The position numbers were made by a program, and so were the translations under genes. 64,000 bases of DNA, from assembly GCF_037975245.1 (NCBI RefSeq), contig NC_092565.1, positions 19,752,999-19,816,998 of the forward strand, read 5' to 3'. The notes under the pieces are model-generated. The model saw only the letters and a list, made by a program, of their open reading frames with translations, made no database searches and was not told the origin of the DNA. Below, piece by piece: positions 39,001 to 51,000 of the stretch. Each line of letters begins with the position of its first letter. Positions within the stretch are counted from its first letter, which is position 1. Source of the stretch: Apostichopus japonicus. Taxonomy: Eukaryota; Echinodermata; Holothuroidea; Aspidochirotida; Stichopodidae.

Positions 39001-42000
39001 CTCTATCCTTTATTCCTATTATTATAAGTCTTTACATATCTAAGTAATCCCAGCTCTGTAGTCCCCTTAAGCTATCTCTAGGACATAAGCAGCTTTCTTC
39101 TCCTTACTTGCAGACTTCATAACAGATACATAAAACAGAGACAAAGAGAAGTTTGTTATAAACTCACATGTTGATTCTTGATGGTCTTTGCTTCATCTTC
39201 ATCATCGGCTGCTGCTGCTTCCTTTAGTTGTTGCTCCTTCAGAGAGTCGATCCGGGCCTTATTTTTAGACAGCTTGGCTTCCAATCTTGACAGAGAATCA
39301 GATCAAACAATATCACACTCTATCGAGCAGTTACTTGTGATATACATGGAAATGGAACACTGACATCCAAGTAAAGGAATGGACAGTTTTAACAATATTG
39401 ACCCTCATCAAACATTGTGGAGATTTTACACACAGTCAAAGCATTTCTACAATGTGTATACAAGATTTGTTAAAGCTACAGTTCTTGAGATAAAGAACAT
39501 TTAATTTTTTACAGTTCAACCACTTCTGACCTCAAATGACTATGACAACACTGAATCCAACCCCCCTACCCCCCCCCCCCCATTCCCACATCAATTACAT
39601 TTTGGTAGCTATGAAAAAAAGGCTGTTCACTAGAAGCATCATGAGAGATCAGTATTTATAGGCTAAAAGTTTATGTTAAACCATGACAGACTCAGAGTGC
39701 TTTGGTTTTGTGGAGATATGTAAACTTGAAGATTCAAAATATGTTAAACAGCAAGATAAAGTTAACAAACAAGAAGAATTGAAAGATATCCTATACATAA
39801 TATACATGTTATTATTTTAAAATATTAAGGAAAAAAAATTAGTTTTGATTCTGTTATGAAAAATTCCTGGCGAGAACACTGGTTTAATCATTACAAATAC
39901 TTAATCATCATCGTCATCATCATTCAAGCAGGGTTTTTGTCTTTAGTCTACGTAATAATAAAAGCAAATGTCTCAAGCAATCAATCTACTTACAGCTTCT
40001 GTTGTCTGAGACGAGTCAACTGAAGATGATTCTGGAGAGATGCAGAATTCTGCTCGTGTTGTAACATGATTCTCTTACGTGCCCTTGAAACATAAAAAAG
40101 GAAGATGTAAATTACTTCAAAATTAATATATACAGAGCACCGATCCATTTTCATTTTCCCTCTCTTGATATTGCTTAATTGCCTTCCATACATGAATAAA
40201 ACAGAACCTTAAAACATATGTGTATATCAAAGCAGATGTTTGTATTTGTACGTCGCTTGAGACCAAGTATTTCTGACTCAGAATATAACTCCAATTGATA
40301 AAGTAAAGACAACCTTTTAGTTTCAAGCCTGTTAACTAAGCATACAAAACTAATCGTAGCATATGTACCTAGACCTAACCTTTTCTTTCTTCAACTGGGA
40401 CTGAAACTGAGGGGGGGGGAGGGTCAGGAGAGGTGGCAAACACAATACTTCATGTGTTTCGATTGGGACATTTTGCTTTGTAGCCCTGACCAGTGTAATT
40501 GGAAGGTTTATGGTTATCCTCACTTTGTCTGCTTTCTAGAAACTGAATTAATGTAGTAATATCCTGTGATTATCCAAAAATAACATTCTGATATGTAAAC
40601 AGTACAATTTGCACACCAACACCCCACATCCCCCCTCTCCCCATTAAAAAAAAAAAATCCTGCATGAATTCATTCTAGCTCCTTGTATCCTGTGTACATA
40701 TATCAACAATGAAGAATGCATACCCCCCCCCCCAATAGTGATTTATACTACCCCTTAAAGGTAATCAGTCTTACCTCCAAAATATGCTAGAAATTCCTTC
40801 AATGTTTTCAAATAATTTGGAGAGTCAAAACCTCAGTTAAAGTACTTGATACCTTTTAGCAAATTTTTAGCATCATTGAAATTTGGGCCATAGTGATAAC
40901 GCTGACCTTTAAATGAAGGTTATGAAGCTCTTACAAATTCCCTGAGATTACTCACTCATCTTCCAGTCCTGACTGTGAATCTAATACTTTAGTGACTGTC
41001 TTCTCCTGCTGTTTGGCTAGCTGCTCCTGTTCTACTTTCTCTCTTTCCTTCTCTTTTTCCCACGCCTCTTTCCTGTCTTGAATTTTCCTTTGAAGCATTT
41101 CAGACTGCTCTTGCTTTTCTTTTGCTAGTTGCTCTGAAAATTCAAAAGATAATACAGTATGTTAAATGTTGTAAAAATATTCATGTTAAAGAGCATTTAA
41201 AGAAAGAATAATGAAAATTTAAAGTTATAAAAATTTCAAACACTCACTTGATAATATCAACTTCTTTCTCTGAAATATTTAATGACTTCAATTTCTTTGT
41301 AATTTATTTCATAGTGGAGCACTTTCTTAAAATCCTTTGTATTTTGTTAACTATTGAAAACACTCTAATTCCTTTGTATTTTATTTACTGCATATTGGAT
41401 CACTTTCTTCAAATTCTTTGTATTTTTTTAAACTTTTGAAGTCACTCTAATTCTTTTGTATTTCATTTACCGCATATTGGATCACTTTCTTCAAATCCTT
41501 TGTATTCTATAAAGCATTGAAGTCACTCTAATTCCTTTGTATTTTATTTACTGCATATTGGATCACTTTCTTCAAATCCTTTGTATTCTATTAAGCATTG
41601 AAGTCACTCTAATTCCTTTGTACTTTATTTACTGCATATTTGATCACTTTCTTCAAATTCTTTGTATTTTTTTAAACTTTTGAAAACACTCTAATTCTTT
41701 CGTATTTCATTTACCGCATATTGGATCACTTTCTTCAAATCCTTTGTATTCTATAAAGCATTGAAGTCACTCTAATTCCTTTGTATTTTATTTACTGCAT
41801 ATTGGATCACTTTCTTCAAATCCTTTGTATTCTATTAAGCATTGAAGTCACTCTAATTCCTTTGTATTTTATTTACTGCATATTTGATCACTTTCTTCAA
41901 ATTCTTTGTATTTTTTTAAACCTTTGAAAACACTCTAATTCTTTCGTATTTCATTTACCGCATATTGGATCACTTTCTTCAAATCCTTTGTATTCTATAC

Positions 42001-45000
42001 AGCATTGAAGTCACTCTAATTCCTTTGTATTTTATTTACTGCATATTGGATCACTTTCTTCAAATCCTTTGTATTCTATTAAGCATTGAAGTCACTCTAA
42101 TTCCTTTGTATTTTATTTACTGCATATTTGATCACTTTCTTCAAATTCTTTGTATTTTTTTAAACTTTTGAAGTCACTCTAATTCTTTCGTATTTCATTT
42201 ACCGCATATTGGATCACTTTCTTCAAATCCTTTGTATTCTATAAAGCATTGAAGTCACTCTAATTCCTTTGTATTTTATTTACTGCATATTGGATCACTT
42301 TCTTCAAATCCTTTGTATTCTATTAAGCATTGAAGTCACTCTAATTCCTTTGTATTTTATTTACTGCATATTTGATCACTTTCTTCAAATTCTTTGTATT
42401 TTTTTAAACTTTTGAAAACACTCTAATTCTTTCGTATTTCATTTACTGCATATTGGATCACTTTCTTCAAATCCTTTGTATTCTATAAAGCATTGAAGTC
42501 ACTCTAATTCCTTTGTATTTTCTTTACTGCATATTTGATCACTTTCTTCAAATTCTTTGTATTTTTTTAAACTTTTGAAGTCACTCTAATTCTTTCGTAT
42601 TTCATTTACCGCATATTGGATCACTTTCTTCAAATCCTTTGTATTCTATAAAGCATTGAAGTCACTCTAATTCCTTTGTATTTTATTTACTGCATATTGG
42701 ATCACTTTCTTCAAATCCTTTGTATTCTATTAAGCATTGAAGTCACTCTAATTCCTTTGTATTTTATTTACTGCATATTTGATCACTTTCTTCAAATTCT
42801 TTGTATTTTTTTAAACTTTTGAAAACACTCTAATTCTTTCGTATTTCATTTACCGCATATTGGATCACTTTCTTCAAATCCTTTGTATTCTATAAAGCAT
42901 TGAAGTCACTCTAATTCCTTTGTATTTTATTTACTGCATATTTAATCACTTTCTTCAAATTCTTTGTATTTTTTTAAACTTTTGAAAACACTCTAATTCT
43001 TTCGTATTTCATTTACCGCATATTGGATCACTTTCTTCAAATCCTTTGTATTCTATAAAGCATTGAAGTCACTCTAATTCCTTTGTATTTTATTTACTGC
43101 ATATTGGATCACTTTCTTCAAATCCTCTGTATTCTATTAAGCATTGAAGTCACTCTAATTCCTTTGTATTTTATTTACTGCATATTTGATCACTTTCTTC
43201 AAATTCTTTGTATTTTTTTAAACTTTTGAAAACACTTTAATTCTTTCGTATTTCATTTACCGCATATTGGATCACTTTCTTCAAATCCTTTGTATTCTCT
43301 ACAGCATTTAAAGTCACTATAATTCCTTTGTATTCTGTTACGTTTTTTTAAAAAAAACCTCTAATACCTTTGTATTTTGTTACATATTTGAAACATTTCA
43401 ATTCTTTCGCCTTCATCACCTATCACAGTGCTTGAGATCAAAGAACTATAAAAATACCTCTGCACAACTATTCAGTTGTTTAAGCAATAAATGAAACCCG
43501 ATCACTCAACACTTAAAGAACATTTTCCTGAACTACCATAACATGCTCTGTATTATCAACAAAATTTGCCAATAATCCTTCTCCATGTTTTTTACCTTCA
43601 TATGCGGTACAATTTGCCTGATGTTTTTTCATAATTTTTTCAGCTTCCTTCTCCGACATTCTCGTCTCCTCCGTCAGGGTCTCTACAATCTTCACGGTCA
43701 GCTCGCCTGCTTCCTCCTTCTTACGCTCGGCTAGTCTCTTCCTCAAGACGCTCATCGCCTCTGCCTCGTTGTAATCAAGTTCGTCGATCATCTCGTTGGA
43801 TTCGTTTCTCTGCTGTTGCCTCAGATCATGATGAGCCTTAATGTGAAAGGAAATTTCACGAAAACATAAAAAAAATATAATGTAAAAGATAGTCTAATTA
43901 TTGCTCTTATTTGTCTTCCAAATGTTCATGGGCTAATCAACTCATGCAAATAACTATTTGCATAAACACAGTGGAATATAAAATGCACAACAAGTAAGAC
44001 ATCCAACATATAAGATATTGATCATCTACCAGACTTTAGTCCAATATACCAAAACCATTGGCCCCTTTGGCCCAATCTCAAACTTGTGTTGGAGTGCCTG
44101 ACAGTTGGTTACTTTCAGTCAGATTTCTGTTCCACGTCTTAAATACTGCAATAGAAGCACTAACCAGTTCCGCACATATTGATCCTGGTACTATATGGGT
44201 TATAGGCCCCCCTTTCCTAGCATGGCATCATACCAAACAATTGTAACTTCACCTTAAATGAACTGAAACTGCATAAAACATGTTTTTAATGATAGTTTTG
44301 TTACTTGGGTAATTCAAAAAATTGCCTTCAGCCATAAACCTCTGTTCTGTGCACTTGAAATGAAGGTTGTAAAAACAAAGGAATAACATAACAGAAAAAT
44401 TAGGCAGTCACTCCCTCTACATCATCAATGTGCATAATTAGCTTATGTTTATTCATTAAAGAAACTAGAACTAAGAAAAGAAATAGTTAATCTTTGTTGG
44501 ATTTCATGATTTCTAATGCCTATTAGAGTGATTAGGACAATGTTGTTTCTAGGTATCCATAGACCTTTAAAATCAGAGAAAACTCCTCTAACATAAGGGA
44601 GATGTTACCAACCAGGACTACATCAGATGGATTCACAGCATTACGGGCAGCGTCTTCAAACTTTTCTCGTTCTTTGGCCTGTTTGTCTTGCAACTTTGCC
44701 ATGGCTGCATCTCGATGATCCTTCAGTTTTTTCATAAGATCTCGACTTTGTCGATCCAACTCTGGGAAAACAAATCCAAAAATGATACAAGGAATTATCG
44801 ACCTTATATTATCACAAGAACGATGTAAGTAAACTTGTGACAGGATGTTTTGGACAAATCTACATAAGATTTTACCAACTATTATTTTATGCTTCCATCT
44901 CTTTTTAATTCAGTAATATGTGAATACACGACACACCACTGTAAATATAAGCTCTTAGAACAGCAAGGGTGAAAATAAATAGAATGAAATTTTATGCCTC

Positions 45001-48000
45001 TAACTCTTGGTGAAACTTGGTACCCGAATGTAGGCTTCGGGTTTGTCTGGTCAGACAAAAACGGACACTATTTTCCATTTTGTTTACACTGTAAAATGTA
45101 TTTTTCTTTGTTGAGGGAGGAGCAAATGCCCCTTACAGTCTACCACCAACCCCCCCCCTCCGCCCTCCTCACCCTTCCTTGTTGGGAAATATGATGATTA
45201 CATTGCAAACGATTAGCAAAATATTGAAGATCTTCATCTCTACACATTCTATTCAAGAGATACTCACCGCTTCTGTAGTGTTCGTTAGCCAAAGCCTGGC
45301 CGTCTTTGTAGTCTTTGACAATTCTGTAAATCATAGACCATAGAAAAACTTAGAAGTAGACGTAGGCTGCCACCACCAACAATAATAAGTGGACAGTCTT
45401 TGCCCTAACCCCTCCCCCTACCCTGATGTAGGTTTAATGTGTTGCTAAATAGACACACGGTAGGGACAGTGGTGTAGTTAGGAGGTCAAGGGAGGGCACG
45501 TGCCCCGGGCGCCGGGTTTAGGGGGGCGCTGAAATGGGAAAAAGGGAGTTAAAAAAAGAAGCACTTTTTAGAAAAACATGACGAAATTGATGTATGTCGT
45601 CAGGCATGAATATTTTCCAGTTACTAATAAGAATCTGAACTGAATGTAGTTTGTTTTTGTTTTCTTTTTGATTTCTTTTCAGTCCATTTCCACCGTTTTC
45701 TTTTTTTTAAATTCTGTTCTGTATTCTGTAATGACTACATGTCATGCAATTTTCTAATCTTGCACCCGGGCGCCAAAACCTCTAGCTATGCCACTGGGTA
45801 GGGAACCCATCAATCCCCTTCAAAGGTCTACAGACATTTTCTGTCATCCATCTAGTAAATGCTTAGGGGAGTCTGATCTGTTTCTCTTATCTCTAGTCAA
45901 GGTTTAGTAGTTAAGGGTTACCATGGGGATATAGTGCAACAAGGGAGGGCAGTATAACTCTTACCGTTCCATTTGCATGTGAGTCAACTTTTGATCTTCT
46001 ACGCCACTACTAAGGATGTTTCTCATTTCAGAAATCTGTGTTTGAGTCTCTTTGCTCTCCCTAGTTGAAAGATCTGCATACTGCTGAGCCAAAGCTTGCC
46101 TCTTCGTCAGCCGATCTTGTAAAATCTGCAGTAACAAGAGGGAATTTGTAATAATCCAATCAAGTGGTTACAAAAACACAAGCATTTATCGACTAGAAAC
46201 TAGACTGAAATCCAAAGATTTTTTAGATCTACCAACAATTATAGACAAAAACAAGTCTCTCTTACCTCAACATTTAATGTTAATGTCTGCATATGTGAAA
46301 CTATTGGCCAATTAATGACACTATAGCTCTGCAACATGGTCTCAGATTGAGGTTGTATTTTTAAATGATGCTAAATCCAAAAAGAAAGAAAGACTCACTG
46401 TACTCTGTTCCTCGACTTCTTCGCCAATCATTTTCTCTGTCATGGTCAAATACTTGAAGAGTTTCTCATAGAGGGCATCAACCTAAAGATTGGAACATGA
46501 ATAAAAGAAGTTTAATTTCAGGCATGAATCCTTAATTCTATGGTTTTTTCATAAAATTCCTAGGGACAGAGAGAGACATTTGTTGGAGTGAAGGGCAGAA
46601 TCACCCATCTCACTCCAGTAGCGGAGCGTCCATACAGTCAAATGGACTGCTGGAGCACTTTTCAGCTTTTTACCACTTTTTACTTATTCGAGATAATTAA
46701 CTTTGTTATTGCGCTCTCATCTACCTATTGACTGGCTCTTTATAATACTAAAAATATATCAAACTAAAAATATAACATAACATATATAATATATTATATA
46801 AACAAACTCTTCCTGCAGTGCTAAACTTTTATCAATTAGTAGGTTTAGGTAGATGGGAAACTGCCTAGCTAGATTGGAATCAGTAAAAGAGATGAGTGAA
46901 CTAAATACTACATTCCTGTCCCATCAATTGTTGTCAAGGTAAATTGTATTTTGACATTTTGGTCTTAGAATTTAATGTAAGAACTTGGCAACTGATGAGA
47001 TTAAACATTCTTCTGTGAGATGATGAAGCCAATGTGAACAGAGAAAAAAAGCAAAGAGAGATTGTAGGAGGGTATATTGATAAAATAAGGTTTTTTTTTT
47101 TTTTGGCAATTAGAGCAATCCCTTTTCAGCTGATATCAGTGTGATTATATCAAAAAAATTACAAAACAACCGAAAACGATTAATTCAATAGGAATATAGT
47201 TACCTCGCTTTCATTCAGTCCAGAATTTTTTAGAAGTTCTTCTCTCAGTTCTAAGCTGATAGAGTCCACAACAGATGCCTTCAAAATCAAATAAAGCAGA
47301 CAAAGAGAAATTTAAAAAAAATGGTATCATCTATCTATGAAAAGTGTTAATTCAAGTGCAAAACATTCCCTTAATAATCATAAGTTACTCCTGGTTAGGT
47401 CAGATCAAATACATTATGCTTACAATTACTTGAAATGTAAACATGAGGATCACCAACCTTAACATGATTAATGTTTTACTATCATTCTTATTCCAAGTCA
47501 AAGATGATCTCTGTGAGTATTCAGTTTTATTAAATAAGTTACTTTGCTGTGCGGGGGGGGGGGGGGGGGTGAGGTGAGTGGTGCCTGAGTGTAGCCATTA
47601 GTAATCTAGACAAAATTACCAACTGCAAATTTGGTTAAATTTCAACGACATATATTTTTACTTAAAGGAATAACGAAGGCAAGGATCAAAGACAATTTAT
47701 ATTGTTCAGTAACCTCAAAACCATCTAATATTCGATTTTTAAGTTAACCCCTTTCTGTTGGACTGAATACGCTTGCTTTGAAAATTGGCTCCTAAAGCCC
47801 TAATAAAATATTAAGAATCATAAAATAAAGTATAATATAGTAGGTAAAATAAAATGACAAAAAAAAATTGCCTGACAAGCTAAATTAAGTTAGTACAAAA
47901 AATATGTCAAAACCATCAGACAAAGCAAAGGCAGAAGAATTACCATTCTCCGAGAATATTCCGGACGTTTCATTTCCAATTCTTCTTCAATCTCAAGGTT

Positions 48001-51000
48001 GGACTTTTCTGTTTTTCTGATGTCATCTTCGAGTTGTGATAATTCAATTATGATGGTTTCCTCTTGTTCTTCAATTTTCTGTAAAATATTAAAAGGAAAT
48101 ACATGCTGGAGGTTTCTTTATTCCGCTTGAGGAAAACTCTACAAATAAATATGACATTTTTGCTTTATGAATATTCACAAATACCTATGATGTAAACTGC
48201 ATGGTCATCTCTCTTATTTCTCTTTTGACATGGAAAGGAAACAAGTCCTAGGGTTAAGTAATTATGCAATGCTTAATTACTTCTCAATTAAAACTTGTAT
48301 TCAGGATTTCAAATATATATCCCTACCTGTTGATATCGCTGTACTAACTCTTTGGCGTAAGTTTCACCTATACGTTCATTTGCCGCAAATTTCCCAAGGA
48401 GTATTCCGAGAGCAGACACAAATATCTGAAAAATCAATAATGATATCCAAAAGGTAAATATTATCAGGATAATCAAATCCTTTTTTTCAATCTATTACAA
48501 CAAATTAAATACACAAGCATTAACATAGGCGTAGGAGCCTGATTTGATTTGGGGGGGCTGAAACGACTTGCCCGAAAAATATAACCAAATTTTTTCGCGC
48601 GCTAAGCGCGCGTTCAACATCTTAAAGCAACACTTTGCGTTTGGTCCCCGTTTTCTACTTTTTTGACATGTCCATCAAGGTTTTTTACATATATATCAAT
48701 CACAAAACAGCAAACTAAGATATTAGCCAAGAAAATATCTTGGAGAAAACAAAGTTGAAAGTTGCAAATTTTTCGACTTTTATGCCACCATTTGAAGTAA
48801 GATATAAATAGATAAGCTAGTTATGTATCTCGTTATGGCATAGTGGAGTCAGTGCGGTTGAGAAAAATCATAGAAAAGGACGCAAAATGCTGCTTTAATG
48901 TGCTATCATGTAGGCATTCATCAGTTATTACATCACATGCCGATAACCGATGAATGCCTATATGACATGCACAATAAGATGTTAAATGCGCGCAAAGCGC
49001 GCAAAAAATTTTGGTTTTATTTTCCCTGTTATTACCCTTCCATATTGGTTATAATCATTGGGGAAGTCGTTACAATAATAACGATAATAATAATATCAGT
49101 TTAACCCGAAAAATTCTTAGCATATTGCCCGAATTTTCACCCCCAAAAAAATGAAAAACACATTGCAAGTTATTCTTCTTTCAGTAGGTGCCCGAAAAAT
49201 TCTCAGCATGTTGCCCGAATTTTCACCAAAAATTTTGGTTGGGAGGGCTGCAGCCCCCCCAACCCCCCCCCACCCCCGCCTCCTACGCCTATGAGCATTA
49301 ACATTTCAATCAATCAATGATTATTTCCAAATGCCTCAACAACTTTTTAATCTCCTAAATATATGCATGCCCTCATTAAAAACATTCTCTGGTTGTGTAC
49401 TAATGGACATAACCACTTACCTATCTGCACACTACTGATGAACTACCATTTATGTAATGTACCCCATATATTCTAGTAACTTTTATGTATTCCCTCTGAC
49501 CCTCCCCCCAGGCTCAAGCCCAATAACAACAAGGCTACAGACTTTACACTTCTTAATGTTTTACACCAAGTGTTTACCCTGACTGTTCATAGTCAACTAT
49601 TGTCCTCGCTCAGAGAGCGAAGTTGTGTTACCTCACTACTCATCAACTAAAAAAAACACCTTATAATCCCAAATTGGTGATAGTACTATCCGAGGGTCTG
49701 GCATTAGGACCCTTGGAAAATCACTAAAGCTTTCATATATTCTTTTCCTGGCTTCAATGAAGCATGATAACACAAATGATCCCGATTTTTTCTACTGATC
49801 CTCTGTTGCAAGATAACTACAGAGGGGATCTAAAGAAGTTGTGGTTTCTAGAAATGTTGTACACGCAGTAGGAGCGTCTTCGAATTTGGATGACTTTGGA
49901 AGACCTATATCTTTTAGGAGATTACCCTCCTTTCCCTACTTTGATAACAAATACATGTCAGTTTTGTACACAGCTTTTTCCTATTCCTGAAGGTAAGTTC
50001 ATTTCATTTATCATTTTTTATCCTTACATTAGATTTTTCCTTCTGTGTTTCAGTTTGTAAGGTCCAAGCCTCTCGAATATCTTCAATACTCAAATCTTCC
50101 ATGGCTTTCTCTCTGAAAAACAAAAAATATATAAAAAAATAAATACACAAGAAAAACAAGTTATATTTAGGGATTGGTAGAAAAGAGTAATTTTGATAGA
50201 CTGAAAGGGGCAACATCAATATTCAAATACTTTGAAATATTGGTAACTTAACAGCTTTTACGACTTTCATTCTAACTCCCACTGTGACAGTTTTAAAACC
50301 TGGAGAAAATGTCTCAATACACAATGTGGTATGTTGATTATAACAATACAAGCATTGCCAAAAATTTCAGGTGCTTAAAAACTGCTCACAATTTATAAAA
50401 ATACTACTTTTCCTTGTACTTCTGATTCAGATAACATTTTAAGACAATTAAGTGTAATTCTGATTCTATGAATTATTTACAGACATTGAGGACTGCTTCA
50501 GAAGACATTATTTGATTTAGTGAAGAAATTAATACTTTTAAGTTTGCAATGAAAATGCTTCATAAATTTGGGACATATTGACAATTGACATCCGTGACCA
50601 TTATTTGACTTTCAAGCATATTTGGGGCTAAATATTGACAATGGATATCCTTGACCATTTTTTTTAACATTCTAGCATATCTGGGGCTAAATATTTGACA
50701 ATCTCCGATATAACAAGGTATTCCCACTCCCTTACATTCAGACTATAGAAACATTACCTTGCTCTGGCTGATTGTCCTGATCTAGAGAGGATTGACACTA
50801 TGCCGTGATAAGAAACAAAGAAACTATTGTTTTCATCATCTTCTTCTCCCGCCTCTCTTTCCTCTTCATCTATTGTTGTATCTGTCTCATTTCTATATGA
50901 AACAGCAGCCATCTAGAAAGAACAAGTTTTGAAACAACAAAAAAAGATTCAAATAATGACATCATCAAAATACTTCATGCAGGAATTAATGCATTACAAT

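Noticed and set aside
41248-42171. Hydrophobic open frames in intron 12.
   Set aside because: Direct product of the 81-bp minisatellite, opposite to the gene.
45917-45935. X-box-like GTTACCATGGGGAT in intron 9, and ATCACCATGGAAAC near 31322.
   Set aside because: The first has only one half-site; the second departs from the consensus at its first base and is isolated.
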